A stretch of 64,000 bases of DNA from Halanaerobium praevalens DSM 2228 (lineage in GTDB: Bacteria > Bacillota > Halanaerobiia > Halanaerobiales > Halanaerobiaceae). Position numbers and translations under genes: made by a program. The DNA lies in assembly GCF_000165465.1 (NCBI RefSeq), contig NC_017455.1, forward strand, positions 1,116,001 through 1,180,000, read 5' to 3'. The notes under the pieces were generated by a model. It saw only the letters and a list, made by a program, of their open reading frames with translations, was not told the DNA's origin and did no database searches. Shown piece after piece: positions 17,750 to 29,426 of this stretch (positions within the stretch are counted from its first letter, which is position 1; each line of letters begins with the position of its first letter).

Positions 17750-20356
17750 TTGGCAAAGTTAACACCAATGATGAAACAATATCATGATTTAAAAAATAAA
17801 TATCAAGATTCTATTCTTTTTTTCAGATTAGGAGATTTTTACGAAATGTTTGGTCAAGATGCCAAAAAAGCTGCTAAAATACTTGATATTGCACTTACTG
17901 CCAGGAATAAAGGTGGAGGAGAAAAAATACCAATGGCAGGAGTTCCCTATCATTCAGCTGCTTCTTATATAGAAAAATTAATTAAAAATGGAATTAAAGT
18001 TGCTATTTGTGAACAATTAGAAGATCCTTCAGCAAGTAGTGGAATAGTAAAAAGAGATGTAATTAGGGTTGTAACCCCAGGTACTGTTATTGAAAATGAA
18101 ATTTTAGCTGAAAATGAAAATAATTATTTAGCTGCAGCTTTTAAATATGGAAATTATTATGGTTTTTCTTATACAGATATTTCAACAGGAGAGTTTTATT
18201 TAACTGAATTCCCAGCCTCAGAAACAGATAAATTAAAAGATGAAATTAATAGGATTTCTCCTAGAGAAATTTTATTAGATCAAAAAATTGCTCAGACTAA
18301 GCTAATTAAGGAATTACAAAATATTTATAATTTTACTTTAAATATTTTAGAAAACAAAAAATATGATCGTCTTTATCAAGGTATTTTAGACCACTTTCAA
18401 CTTAAATCATTAGAAGGCTTTGGCTGTGAAGAAATGAAGGCTGCAGTTTATGCTGCTGGTCAAGTTTTAGCCTATTTAGGTGATACTCAAAAAAGAACAA
18501 TTAATCAAATAACTCTTTTAAAAGCTTATCATTTAGAAGACTATATGGTTTTAGATTCTGCTAGTAGAAGGAATTTAGAATTAACAGCAACAATTAGAGA
18601 TAATCAGCGTTCAGGCTCTTTATTATCAATTATAGATCAAACAGTTACTTCTATGGGAGGGCGTGAAATTAAAAAATGGATCAATCAGCCCTTAATTCAA
18701 AAAAAGGCCATTGAACAAAGACATACAGCCCTAGAAGAAATTATTGATAATTATCAAGTTTTAGACAAATTAAGAGCTGAATTAAATGAAATTTATGATT
18801 TAGAAAGAATTATGAGTAAAATAACTTATCAATCAGCTAATGCACGTGATTTAGTTGCTCTAAAAAACTCTTTAGCTAAGCTACCAGCGGTCGAAAATTT
18901 AATGCAGAATTTAAAAAGTGATTTAATAATTGAAATGCAGACTAAATTTGATCTTTTAGAAGATATGCATGATTTGATTGAAAAAGCAATTAAATCAGAG
19001 CCACCGACTACTATTACTGAAGGAGGAATTATAGCTTCTGACTATAATTCAAGTTTAGATCAGTTAAGAGATTTGGTTAGTAGTGGTAAAGATTGGATTA
19101 CTAAACTTCAAAAAGAAGAAAGAGAAAAAACAGGAATTAATACCTTAAAAGTTGGTTTTAATAAAGTTTTTGGCTATTATCTTGAAGTAACTAATTCTCA
19201 TACAGATAAAGTTCCAGAAAGATATGAAAGAAAACAAACTTTAAGTAATAGTGAAAGATATATTATTCCAAAACTTAAAGAAAAAGAAGCAGAAGTGTTA
19301 GGTGCTGAAGAAAAGATAAATGATTTAGAGCACAAATTATTTATAGAAATTAGAGAAAAAATTGCTCAAGAAGTAGAGAGAATCAATCAAACAGCAGCTG
19401 TTATTGCTCAGCTTGATGTTTTACTAGCATTTTCTTATTTAGCAATTGAGAATAATTATACTAAACCAGAAGTTAATAATGGTCCAGCTATTAAAATAAA
19501 AAATGGAAGACATCCTGTAGTCGAAAAAATGTTTACTGAACAGTTTGTACCTAATGATTGTTATCTAGACCAAACTGAACAACGTTTTGTAATTATTACT
19601 GGTCCTAATATGTCTGGTAAATCCACTTATATGAGGCAAGTTGCTCTGATTGTTCTAATGGCACAGGTTGGCTCTTATGTTCCAGCAGAAGAGGCTCTCA
19701 TTGGTTTAACAGATAGAATTTTTACTCGTGTAGGAGCTAGTGATGACTTAACTACAGGTCAAAGTACTTTTATGGTAGAAATGAATGAAGTTGCAAATAT
19801 AGTAAATAATAGTACTGAAAAAAGTTTAATTATTTTAGATGAAGTAGGACGTGGAACAAGCACTTATGATGGTGTCTCTATAGCCTGGTCTGTTAGTGAA
19901 TATCTCAACAATCCTGAAAGAATTGGAGCTAGAACATTATTTGCAACTCATTATCATGAATTAACAAGATTAGAAGATGAATATCCTGGTATAAAAAATT
20001 ATAATGTATTAGTTGAAGAAGATAAAAATGGAGTTCACTTTTTACATCGAATAATAGAAGGCAGAGCTGATGATAGTTATGGAATTGAAGTTGCTCGTTT
20101 AGCTGGTCTACCAGAAGAAATCATTATTAGTGCTCAAAAAATATTAAATCGATTAGAAAAAAATAATCAAATGCCAGTTAGAAAACTAGAAAAAACAGTG
20201 ACTGATTCTCAACATCAACAATTACCATTATTTAATAAAGAAAATAATCCAGTTTTGAAAAAATTAGATGAACAGGATATTTTAGAAATGACTCCAATGG
20301 ATGCTATGAACTTTTTATATAGTCTAAAAAAGGATTTAAAGAAAGAGGAGAAATAA
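17750..20356 (+). CDS. mutS: DNA mismatch repair protein MutS
   Basis: 868 residues, full length. The N-terminal mismatch-reading motif F-x-E appears in GDFYEMFGQDA, and the C-terminal ATPase has Walker A GPNMSGKST and Walker B LDEVGRGTSTYDG. Translation starts at TTG 17750 after GGAGGG. It recognises mismatches and recruits MutL, whose gene begins 2 bp after this stop, followed by miaA: a common Firmicute operon. Confidence 0.97.
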   Translation: MAKLTPMMKQYHDLKNKYQDSILFFRLGDFYEMFGQDAKKAAKILDIALTARNKGGGEKIPMAGVPYHSAASYIEKLIKNGIKVAICEQLEDPSASSGIVKRDVIRVVTPGTVIENEILAENENNYLAAAFKYGNYYGFSYTDISTGEFYLTEFPASETDKLKDEINRISPREILLDQKIAQTKLIKELQNIYNFTLNILENKKYDRLYQGILDHFQLKSLEGFGCEEMKAAVYAAGQVLAYLGDTQKRTINQITLLKAYHLEDYMVLDSASRRNLELTATIRDNQRSGSLLSIIDQTVTSMGGREIKKWINQPLIQKKAIEQRHTALEEIIDNYQVLDKLRAELNEIYDLERIMSKITYQSANARDLVALKNSLAKLPAVENLMQNLKSDLIIEMQTKFDLLEDMHDLIEKAIKSEPPTTITEGGIIASDYNSSLDQLRDLVSSGKDWITKLQKEEREKTGINTLKVGFNKVFGYYLEVTNSHTDKVPERYERKQTLSNSERYIIPKLKEKEAEVLGAEEKINDLEHKLFIEIREKIAQEVERINQTAAVIAQLDVLLAFSYLAIENNYTKPEVNNGPAIKIKNGRHPVVEKMFTEQFVPNDCYLDQTEQRFVIITGPNMSGKSTYMRQVALIVLMAQVGSYVPAEEALIGLTDRIFTRVGASDDLTTGQSTFMVEMNEVANIVNNSTEKSLIILDEVGRGTSTYDGVSIAWSVSEYLNNPERIGARTLFATHYHELTRLEDEYPGIKNYNVLVEEDKNGVHFLHRIIEGRADDSYGIEVARLAGLPEEIIISAQKILNRLEKNNQMPVRKLEKTVTDSQHQQLPLFNKENNPVLKKLDEQDILEMTPMDAMNFLYSLKKDLKKEEK

Positions 20357-20357
20357 A

Positions 20358-22310
20358 ATGGGTATTATAAAACAGCTTCCTCAAAATGTAGCTAATCAAA
20401 TATCGGCTGGAGAAGTTATAGAAAGGCCCGCTTCAATTGTTAAAGAATTAATTGAAAACTCAATTGATGCAGTTGCTAAAAATATAGAGGTTAAAATTGA
20501 AGATGGAGGCCGTGAATTAATAAAAGTTAAAGATGATGGCCATGGAATTGAAGCAGATGATATCGAATCAGCTTTTAATCGCTATGCAACTAGTAAAATA
20601 GAGGATATAGATGATCTTTATTCACTTTACAGTTTAGGTTTTAGAGGTGAAGCTTTAGCAAGTATAGCTTCTGTGGCAGAAGTTGAAATGATTAGCCGTC
20701 ATCAAGCTAGTAATCAGGCTATGAAAATTAAAATTAAAGGGGGAGACATTCTAGCAAAAAAACCCACTGGTTCAACTATAGGGACAGAAATTTCTGTTAG
20801 AAATCTATTCTATAACACTCCTGCTCGTTATAAGTATTTGAAAAGAACAACAACTGAGTTTTCTCATATTAGTAAAATAGTAAGTGCAGAAGCAACTGCC
20901 AATAGTAATTTAAGTTTTAAGCTTTATCATAATGGTAGAAAAATTTTGTCTACTCCAGGTAGTGGTAAATTAAAAGATACTATTTATGCTGTTTATGGAA
21001 GTGAAATAGCAGAAAATTTGATTCCAATTGAAACTGAAGATCGTTATATAAAATTAAGTGGTTATCTTTGTCGGCCAGAACTAACCCGTTCTAGCAGAAG
21101 TCATGAATTATTTTTTGTAAATGGAAGGCCAATTTATAATAATTTAACTGCTAAAGCAGTTGAAACAGCATATAATAAATTAACTAATCCAGGTAGAAAA
21201 CCAATTGTGTTTTTATTTATTAAAGTTAATCCGATTTTAGTAGATGTTAATGTTCATCCAGCTAAAAGAGAGGTTAAGTTTAGTCGAAATCAGATTATTT
21301 TTGATGTCATTAAAAAAGCAGTGCGTCAATGTTTAAAAGCAAATGATCCAACCAGAAGAATAAAATTAGAACAAAATAAAACTGAAACTACTAAATCAGA
21401 TAAAGCAGAAGATGAAATAAATCGCGAAAATTTATTTGAAAAGAATATAAAAAATACTTCTGATGAAAAAAAAGCTGGCTTAAATAAAAATCAAAAGCTA
21501 AATACGAGCAAAATTTCTAAAAAGGGGAAATATAAAAAACCTAATTACCCCCAAAAGCAATCTCAGCTTAATTCTTATGCTCAAAAAGATTATCAAAAGA
21601 ATATTAATTATGGCAAAGATAATAAAGGCTTAACTAAAAAAAATGGGCAAAGTTTTAAAGAAAGCCAATCAAATCTAAATGAAATCAGAGCAGCTGAAAA
21701 ACAAAAGTATTCTTTAGTAGAAAGTAAAGCTGAAGAAAAATATTTTATATTTTTAGGTCAAATTTTTAATAGTTATTTATTGATAGAAACAGACAAGGGT
21801 TTAAAAATAGTTGATCAGCATAATGCACAAGAGAGAATTCTCTATGAAAAATTTTATGCAGAATTTAATCAAAAAGATAAATCATCACAATCTTTATTAA
21901 TACCTGTAAAAATAGAATTATCTATAGAAGAAAGAGAAATTGTTAGACAATATGAAAATGAAATTAAAAAATTAGGTATTGATTTTAGTGATTTTGGTAA
22001 TAATACAATTTTAATTCAAGAAGTTCCTGTTTTATTAAAAAATAAATCAACCAGAAATATTATAGAAGAATTAATTGCAGATTTAGCTGAGGCTGGCAAA
22101 ACTAAATCTACAGCAGAAATTCAAAAAAGAATGCTAGAATATTTAGCTTGCAGATCTTCAATTAAGGCAGGACAACCTTTAACAAAAAGAGAAAGTATTC
22201 AATTAATTAAAGACTTATATCAGACTGAAAACCCTTATCGCTGTCCTCATAGTAGGCCAGTTATGATTAACATTAATCGCAAAGAAATAGAAAAAGGACT
22301 TGGTAGATAA
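20358..22310 (+). CDS. mutL: DNA mismatch repair endonuclease MutL
   Basis: 650 residues: a GHKL ATPase (ELIENSIDA, DDGHGIE, GFRGEALASI), a poorly conserved Lys/Asn/Gln-rich linker (about 345-465), and a C-terminal domain with the metal-binding endonuclease motif. The motif here is DQHNAQERILYE, with Asn where the consensus DQHA has Ala. The partner motifs ACRSSIK and CPHSRP are intact. It nicks the error-carrying strand, as expected in a bacterium without MutH. Its stop overlaps the miaA start by one base. Confidence 0.96.
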   Translation: MGIIKQLPQNVANQISAGEVIERPASIVKELIENSIDAVAKNIEVKIEDGGRELIKVKDDGHGIEADDIESAFNRYATSKIEDIDDLYSLYSLGFRGEALASIASVAEVEMISRHQASNQAMKIKIKGGDILAKKPTGSTIGTEISVRNLFYNTPARYKYLKRTTTEFSHISKIVSAEATANSNLSFKLYHNGRKILSTPGSGKLKDTIYAVYGSEIAENLIPIETEDRYIKLSGYLCRPELTRSSRSHELFFVNGRPIYNNLTAKAVETAYNKLTNPGRKPIVFLFIKVNPILVDVNVHPAKREVKFSRNQIIFDVIKKAVRQCLKANDPTRRIKLEQNKTETTKSDKAEDEINRENLFEKNIKNTSDEKKAGLNKNQKLNTSKISKKGKYKKPNYPQKQSQLNSYAQKDYQKNINYGKDNKGLTKKNGQSFKESQSNLNEIRAAEKQKYSLVESKAEEKYFIFLGQIFNSYLLIETDKGLKIVDQHNAQERILYEKFYAEFNQKDKSSQSLLIPVKIELSIEEREIVRQYENEIKKLGIDFSDFGNNTILIQEVPVLLKNKSTRNIIEELIADLAEAGKTKSTAEIQKRMLEYLACRSSIKAGQPLTKRESIQLIKDLYQTENPYRCPHSRPVMININRKEIEKGLGR

Positions 22311-23281
22311 TGAGAGATTTAATTGTTTTAACAGGACCAACTGCAGTTGGAAAAACAGAGTTGTCACTAGAATTAGCACAAAGAATTGAAAGTGAAATAA
22401 TTTCAGCAGATTCAATGCAGATTTATCAAAAGATGGATATTGGAACAGCTAAGGCTTCTAAAAAAGAAAGAGAATTAGTAAAACATCATTTAATTGATTT
22501 TTTAAGTCCAGAAATGGATTATTCAGTTTCTGAGTTTCAAAAAGATTGTGACCAAATAATTTCTACTTTAAAAGCTAAGAAAAAAATACCACTTTTAGTT
22601 GGTGGTACTCATCTTTATTTAAGAGCTCTTTTAGAGGGGTTTATGCTCCCTGAAATAGAACCTGATTATAAGCGTCGGCAGCAATTAGAAACTTTAGCAG
22701 CAAATAAAGGTACAAAAGAAGTGCATAAAATTTTAGCTGAAAAAGATAAAATAACAGCTAAAAAGTTACATCCAAATGACTTAAGAAGAGTTATTCGAGC
22801 TATAGAAATTTATGAGCAAACGGGTAAAACCAAAAGTTATTATAAGCAAAAACAAAAACAAAGCCCACCAAGGTATTCAGCTTACAAATTTGCTTTAATC
22901 AGAAAAAGAGAAAATTTATATCAAAGAATTAATCAGAGAGTTGATTTAATGTTGGAAAACGGTTTAGTAAAAGAAGTTAAAGATCTTTTAGAAAAATATG
23001 ATAATTTAAGTGATACAGCGCTGCAAGCTTTAGGTTATAAGGAATTGATTGAATATTTTGAAGGGGAATTTAGTCTTGCAGAAGCTGTTTATGAGATAAA
23101 AAAAAGAAGCCGTCACTTTGCTAAAAGACAGTTGACCTGGCTAAGAAAAGAAGATGACTTAATACTTTTTAATCTGGAGCAAGAAAATAAAAAAGATATT
23201 TTAAAAACTATGCTTGCTTTAATTAAAGGAGAAAAAAATTATGAAAAAGAATATAAAAAAAGAAGGAAAATTGATTTCTAG
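22310..23281 (+). CDS. miaA: tRNA dimethylallyltransferase
   Basis: 323 residues with the P-loop GPTAVGKTE at residues 8-16, the substrate-binding DSMQIYQKMDIGTAK, and a DLRRVIRAIEIYE helix. It prenylates A37 of UNN-reading tRNAs, producing the substrate of MiaB encoded upstream. Translation is coupled to mutL by a TAATG overlap. The thioredoxin-like gene starts inside its 3' end. Confidence 0.97.
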   Translation: MRDLIVLTGPTAVGKTELSLELAQRIESEIISADSMQIYQKMDIGTAKASKKERELVKHHLIDFLSPEMDYSVSEFQKDCDQIISTLKAKKKIPLLVGGTHLYLRALLEGFMLPEIEPDYKRRQQLETLAANKGTKEVHKILAEKDKITAKKLHPNDLRRVIRAIEIYEQTGKTKSYYKQKQKQSPPRYSAYKFALIRKRENLYQRINQRVDLMLENGLVKEVKDLLEKYDNLSDTALQALGYKELIEYFEGEFSLAEAVYEIKKRSRHFAKRQLTWLRKEDDLILFNLEQENKKDILKTMLALIKGEKNYEKEYKKRRKIDF

Positions 23282-23609
23282 TGGAGATGAGTTTAAACAA
23301 TTACTAGCTGCCAAAGATTCTTTTTTAATTTTATTTACTAGTCAAAGTTGCGGTTATTGTCAGCTTGCTAAAAAAAATATTCAACAGGTTATTTCGGATT
23401 TCCCTCAATTAGATTTTTATCAGCTGCAGCTAGCTGATGCAGCTGAAATTTTTCAGAGTTATGATATTAATTCTGTGCCTGTAATTAAAGTATTTAAAGC
23501 AGGTCAATCAGTATATACAGGCTTTGGAGTTCGTTCTGTTAATGATCTTTATTATCAACTTAGTTCTTATTTTAATAAAGTAAGTTTTTATCAAAAAGAA
23601 TCTAATTAA
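23241..23609 (+). CDS. Thioredoxin-fold protein
   Basis: 122 residues with a CGYC active site (SQSCGYCQLAKK), a cis-Pro loop (NSVPVIKVFKAG) and otherwise standard thioredoxin layout. It overlaps the end of miaA by 41 bp; GGAGAAAAAAATT precedes the ATG. It is likely a cytoplasmic thiol-disulfide exchange protein, as no signal peptide is present. The specific partner is unknown. Confidence 0.82.
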   Translation: MKKNIKKEGKLISSGDEFKQLLAAKDSFLILFTSQSCGYCQLAKKNIQQVISDFPQLDFYQLQLADAAEIFQSYDINSVPVIKVFKAGQSVYTGFGVRSVNDLYYQLSSYFNKVSFYQKESN

Positions 23610-23753
23610 GGCTCTCTTTAAATTAAAAACAAAATTTAGATGGACTTTCTTAACTTCTTTAGATAAAAAAAATCAATCTGTGCAGGAATTTTTGAGCTAA
23701 TATTGAACTTAATTAATAAGGAAGCTTTTAAAAATATAGAGGGGGCTGCAAAG

Positions 23754-23990
23754 ATGGATAAAAATATTAATTATCAAGATCATATTTTAAAACATGTTCA
23801 TGAAAAACAAATTGAGGTAATTGTCTATTTTGTTAACGGCTACCAATTAAAGGGTAAAATAACTGCTTATGATAATTTTACTGTTATTTTGAGAAGTGAT
23901 GAACGTGATCAGATGATTTATAAACATGCTATTTCCACAATTGCTCCAGTTGAAAAAATGAGTGGTCTTCTTGATTTAGAAGATAAATAA
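23754..23990 (+). CDS. hfq: RNA chaperone Hfq
   Basis: 78 residues with both Sm motifs: QDHILKHVHEKQIEVIVYFVNGYQLKGKI and the Hfq signature YKHAISTI. Hfq hexamers bind U-rich sRNA tails and A-rich mRNA. A longer frame opens at TTG 23703, but ATG 23754 follows GAGGGGG and gives the normal family length, so it is preferred. The mutL-miaA-hfq order is shared with many bacteria, with a thioredoxin-like gene inserted here. Confidence 0.96.
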   Translation: MDKNINYQDHILKHVHEKQIEVIVYFVNGYQLKGKITAYDNFTVILRSDERDQMIYKHAISTIAPVEKMSGLLDLEDK

Positions 23991-24045
23991 AAATTGAATT
24001 TAGTAAGTTGAATAACAATTAATTAAAAAGGAAGTTGATTTATTT

Positions 24046-24687
24046 TTGAAAAAGAATATAATGATTTTGTTTACTATAATATTAATCATATTTGTTTTCA
24101 GTTTAAATTCCGCTGCTGAATCTAATTATAATTGGGAACAATTGATTAAGAATACAAAAATCCAATTAGAAACTAATAAAAGTGATATAGTTTTAAATTA
24201 CACTTTAGCAGTTGCTTATGCAAACACTGGTGAAATAACAAAATGCTATAATATTATAGATGTTTTTGGCAGCAGTGTTAGTAGGAAAGACTTTAACACT
24301 GCTGTTTCTCCATATTTAGCAGACTGGCAAGATTATAAAAATATGAATAATTTATTACTTTTAAATTATGCTGCCTTTAAAAAAATAATTAATAAAGATT
24401 ATAAAAATGCAATTTCTATGTTTAAATATATTGCTCAAATTGATCCAGATAACATTTGGACTTTAAACCATATTGCCGCAGCTTTAGTTGAAATTAAAGA
24501 ATATGAACAAGCTATTAAATATGCAAATCAAGCTCTTTCAAAGCAGGGAAATGAGTATTCTCACTTAATTAAAGGTTATGTTTATTATGAACAGGGAAAT
24601 TATGTTAAAACAATTTTTGAAGCTGCTCGTGCTAGAAATTTAGTTAAAGAATTAGCTGATGATGAATACCAAAATTTTTTAGAATAA
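24046..24687 (+). CDS. Exported TPR-repeat protein
   Basis: 213 residues with a signal peptide (about 1-24, ending SAAES) and helical repeats resembling tetratricopeptides. The clearest is ALVEIKEYEQAIKYANQALSK (about 145-165), followed by GYVYYEQGNYVKTIFEAA. Translation probably starts at TTG 24046 after AAAAGGAAG. TPR proteins act as scaffolds; the envelope location is inferred from the signal peptide. No specific function is recognised. Confidence 0.6.
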   Translation: MKKNIMILFTIILIIFVFSLNSAAESNYNWEQLIKNTKIQLETNKSDIVLNYTLAVAYANTGEITKCYNIIDVFGSSVSRKDFNTAVSPYLADWQDYKNMNNLLLLNYAAFKKIINKDYKNAISMFKYIAQIDPDNIWTLNHIAAALVEIKEYEQAIKYANQALSKQGNEYSHLIKGYVYYEQGNYVKTIFEAARARNLVKELADDEYQNFLE

Positions 24688-24705
24688 ATTTAGCTATAAA
24701 AAAAG

Positions 24706-24739
24706 CCGCTGAACGGATAAAAGAACTATCCAGCAGCGG
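24706..24739 (-). terminator. Terminator of lexA (minus strand)
   Basis: CCGCTG...GGATA pairs with TATCC...CAGCGG. On the minus strand the hairpin is followed by seven T's, 86 bp beyond the lexA stop. Confidence 0.75.
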
Positions 24740-24790
24740 AAATTTGTAATTAATTTTTTATATTTAAACAAAATGATATATAAATTTATT

Positions 24791-24819
24791 AGCTAAGCAT
24801 TAACTTGCTTAGCTTTTTT
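24791..24819 (+). terminator. Terminator of the TPR gene (plus strand)
   Basis: AGCTAAGC / GCTTAGCT with an 8-nt loop followed by T5. It overlaps the convergent lexA 3' region. Confidence 0.7.
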
Positions 24820-24824
24820 ATTTT

Positions 24825-25448
24825 TTAATTAAATTTTCTAAAAAGACCTGTTACTTTACCTAAAATCTTTATATTCTTAGCAATTATTGGTTCATAAGCA
24901 GGATTTTCTGGCTGTAATCTAATATGATCTTCTTCTTTAAAAAAGCGTTTAACTGTTGCTTCTTCCTCTAATAAAGCTATTACAATATCTTTATTTTTCG
25001 CATAATTTTGTTTTTCAGCGATAACATAATCTCCATCGTGAATACCAGCTTCCACCATACTATTGCCGCTTACCTTTAACATAAATAAATCATTATTTCC
25101 AACCTTTAAATAGCTTAAAGGCAGTGGAAAATAATCTTCTATATTTTCTTCAGCTAATATTGGTGAACCAGCTGTAACTTTTCCAACTACAGGAATATTA
25201 ATCATTTCTTTTTCATTTTTTGCTTCAGGTTCACTATTATAAATTACTTCAATTGCTCGTGGTTTTGAAGGGTCACGTCTTAAATAATTTAATTTTTCTA
25301 AAGTTTTTAAATGGCTATGTACAGATGCAGGAGATTTAAGACCTACAGCTTTCCCAATTTCTCTGACAGAAGGGGGATAGCCTTTACTTTTAATTTGATC
25401 TATAATAAATTGTAATATACTTTTTTGTCTTTTGGATAGATCATCCAT
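24825..25448 (-). CDS. lexA: LexA repressor
   Basis: 207 residues: an N-terminal winged helix ([39 protein letters not shown]), the self-cleavage Ala-Gly site (KVTAGSPI), and the Ser-Lys dyad in [11 protein letters not shown] and EATVKRFF. It represses the SOS regulon until RecA-stimulated autocleavage. A longer frame goes to 25520, but ATG 25448 has GGAGG 10 bp upstream and gives the usual N-terminus. The divergent gene is a yneA-like SOS cell-division gene. Confidence 0.97.
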   Translation of the reverse strand: MDDLSKRQKSILQFIIDQIKSKGYPPSVREIGKAVGLKSPASVHSHLKTLEKLNYLRRDPSKPRAIEVIYNSEPEAKNEKEMINIPVVGKVTAGSPILAEENIEDYFPLPLSYLKVGNNDLFMLKVSGNSMVEAGIHDGDYVIAEKQNYAKNKDIVIALLEEEATVKRFFKEEDHIRLQPENPAYEPIIAKNIKILGKVTGLFRKFN

Positions 25449-25479
25449 ATCAATTATGCCTCCATTCATTTTTTCTTTT

Positions 25480-25508
25480 ATTATAACATAAAAAGTGAAG
25501 ATAGACAA
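25480..25508 (-). promoter_or_regulatory. lexA promoter
   Basis: On the minus strand TTGTCT (25508-25503), a 17-bp spacer and TATAAT (25485-25480) lie 31 bp before the lexA ATG. The best SOS box overlaps the -35 box, consistent with autorepression. Confidence 0.7.
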
Positions 25509-25519
25509 ACAATCGTTCA
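25506..25519. promoter_or_regulatory. LexA operator (SOS box)
   Basis: CAAACAATCGTTCA matches the Firmicute consensus CGAAC-N4-GTTCG at all but the two outermost-but-one positions. It lies between the divergent lexA and yneA-like promoters and touches the lexA -35 box. Confidence 0.75.
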
Positions 25520-25526
25520 AATAGAC

Positions 25527-25577
25527 TTGACATTGAACATACGTATTGCTATAATGTAAATAACAAACATAAGTTTA
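25527..25577 (+). promoter_or_regulatory. Promoter of yneA-like gene with two further SOS-like boxes
   Basis: A near-perfect sigma-A promoter, TTGACA (25527-25532), a 17-bp spacer and TATAAT (25550-25555). The spacer contains a weak LexA half-site pattern (GAAC-ATAC-GT, 25535-25544). CAAACATAAGTTTA (25564-25577), just after the -10, is a second good box. This arrangement would silence a strong promoter until DNA damage. Confidence 0.7.
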
Positions 25578-25611
25578 GTACAGGTGTTTATTTTATAGGG
25601 GGTTTTTATTT

Positions 25612-25953
25612 ATGAATAATTTAAATGTTTACAGTTTAAACTATAGTCAAAATAAAAGAACTAAAAATAAAGATCAAACTATTTTAATTAAATTTTTAAC
25701 TATTTTAACTGTTATAATTTGTTTGAGTATCTTATTTATCTTACTATTTTCACTGCTAGGAAAAGGTAAAACTTCTGATAATTTTATTAAACATGAAATA
25801 AAAGTTGGAGAATCACTTTGGTCTATAGCCAATCATTATTATGATTCAAATAAGGTAGACTTAAGAAAAATAGTTTATAATATTAAAGAAATTAATAATA
25901 TAAATTCTTCTTTAATAATCCCAGGTAAAAAGTTATTAGTCCCACTTAATTGA
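25612..25953 (+). CDS. yneA: YneA-like SOS cell-division suppressor (TM + LysM)
   Basis: 113 residues with one membrane helix (about 25-50) and an extracytoplasmic LysM domain (about 63-112, HEIKVGESLWSIANHYY and NSSLIIPGKKLLVPL). It is divergent from lexA and under LexA-box control, the same architecture and position as B. subtilis yneA, whose product delays septation during SOS. The LysM domain should bind peptidoglycan. The name rests on domain order and synteny rather than close sequence identity. Confidence 0.75.
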   Translation: MNNLNVYSLNYSQNKRTKNKDQTILIKFLTILTVIICLSILFILLFSLLGKGKTSDNFIKHEIKVGESLWSIANHYYDSNKVDLRKIVYNIKEINNINSSLIIPGKKLLVPLN

Positions 25954-25961
25954 AAACAAAG

Positions 25962-26001
25962 GCTTATAAGACAGTAAATTACTGTTTTATAAGCTTTTTT
26001 T
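25962..26001 (+). terminator. Terminator after yneA-like gene
   Basis: GCTTATAA-g-ACAGT pairs with ACTGT-t-TTATAAGC, followed by a run of T's. The next gene therefore needs its own promoter or read-through. Confidence 0.88.
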
Positions 26002-26157
26002 AATGTCTAGGAAATTATACCTAATGGTCTGTTGTGGATAATATTTATAGCTCTATAATTTCCAGCATCAACAAAATTTAACCTGACTGTATTACAGATT
26101 ATCCGAAGGACATTTTGTTCATTATTATCTTTTAAATAATAATTTTATATAAATTAG

Positions 26158-26874
<717 letters not shown>

Positions 26875-26905
26875 ATTGCTCATTAACATAATCTAAATCT
26901 AGTTT

Positions 26906-26957
26906 GTAAAATATTTTACTTTTATTATTTGCTAAGATGCTATAATTAAGCTATAAT
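26906..26957 (+). promoter_or_regulatory. ldh promoter with upstream Rex-like palindrome
   Basis: The promoter is TTGCTA (26929-26934), a 17-bp spacer and TATAAT (26952-26957). Just upstream is the perfect palindrome GTAAAATATTTTAC (26906-26919), preceded by TT. This resembles the Rex (redox-sensing repressor) operator family TTGTnA...TnACAA on its left half only. Confidence 0.5.
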
Positions 26958-26984
26958 AAGCAAAAAATGAGGTGAATTAATAAA

Positions 26985-28415
<1,431 letters not shown>

Positions 28416-29294
28416 TTATAAACTTCTTAGCCCTTCTGCTTTTAAATGATATTTCTGAGGGTTATCAATAATATACTCTAATTTTTCTAAAATATTATTT
28501 TTATCTTCAGGTAAAGTTCCCTTGATAGCATAATAATTAGAAGCATGGTTACTTCTAAAAATACATTGTTCTTCTAGATCAAGTCTTTTTATTATTTCTT
28601 TCAACTCAATTACAGTTTGATAAGGAGTTAAAATCTCAAAATTTCCATTTTTTACATCTTGATATAAAGGAGCATCTTCTGGGAGCATTAAAGTTAGAGC
28701 GCTTAAATAATCTGGTTTTATTTGATTAATGATTGAGGCAGTTGCTTGAGCATGCAATTTTGTTTTTTCTTTTCCACCTAAACCAAGAATGATTGTTGAA
28801 GAATTAATAATTCCAGCTTCTTTCAATTTTTTACCAGCTTTTATTATTTCTTCTCTATTAGCTCCTTTATTAATTTTTTCTAATATTTGATCAGCTCCAC
28901 TTTCAATTCCTAAATAAGTCATTTTAAGACCATTCTGTTTTAATTCTTTAAGCTCATTTAAAGATTTATGCAAAATGCTTTTAGGTGATGAGTAGCTAGT
29001 TATTCTTTTTAAGTTAGTGAAATTATTATTAATTGTTTTTAAAATATTTAATAGTTTTTCAAATTTAATTATTAGAGCATCACCATCTGCTAAAAATATT
29101 CTCTCTATATTTTTATATTTAGCTGCTGCAGCCTTAATTTCTTTTTTGATCTCTACTTCTTTTTTAATATGAAATTTTTTATTTTTATACATATTACAAA
29201 ATGTACATTTATTGTGAGAACAGCCAACTGTTAGCTGAATTATTAAACTTTTTGCTTCACTTGGAGGTCTCCAAATTTTACCTTTGTAGTTCAT
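28416..29294 (-). CDS. Radical SAM protein
   Basis: 292 residues with the iron-sulfur ligands in VGCSHNKCTFCNMY (near residue 25; spacing Cx4Cx2C), ADGDAL, GIESGADQIL and a C-terminal segment typical of the Elp3/HemN-like branch. The family uses S-adenosylmethionine to generate radicals. The substrate of this widespread clostridial subfamily (N-terminal W-R-P-P) is not known to me. It is a single-gene unit with AAAGGAGAT upstream. Confidence 0.85.
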   Translation of the reverse strand: MNYKGKIWRPPSEAKSLIIQLTVGCSHNKCTFCNMYKNKKFHIKKEVEIKKEIKAAAAKYKNIERIFLADGDALIIKFEKLLNILKTINNNFTNLKRITSYSSPKSILHKSLNELKELKQNGLKMTYLGIESGADQILEKINKGANREEIIKAGKKLKEAGIINSSTIILGLGGKEKTKLHAQATASIINQIKPDYLSALTLMLPEDAPLYQDVKNGNFEILTPYQTVIELKEIIKRLDLEEQCIFRSNHASNYYAIKGTLPEDKNNILEKLEYIIDNPQKYHLKAEGLRSL

Positions 29295-29381
29295 AAGTTA
29301 TCTCCTTTATTATTTAAATTATTTTATTTGTTTAGATTGATTAGTATATATTTTATTAAATATTTAATTTAAAAACCATTT

Positions 29382-29405
29382 AAAGAGCTGCTTCTGCAGC
29401 TCTTT
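29382..29405. terminator. Bidirectional terminator
   Basis: A perfect 10-bp stem AAAGAGCTGC / GCAGCTCTTT lies between the radical SAM gene and the 181-residue gene, both minus strand. It terminates the latter. Confidence 0.75.
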
Positions 29406-29426
29406 AAATTATAAAATTACAAATTT

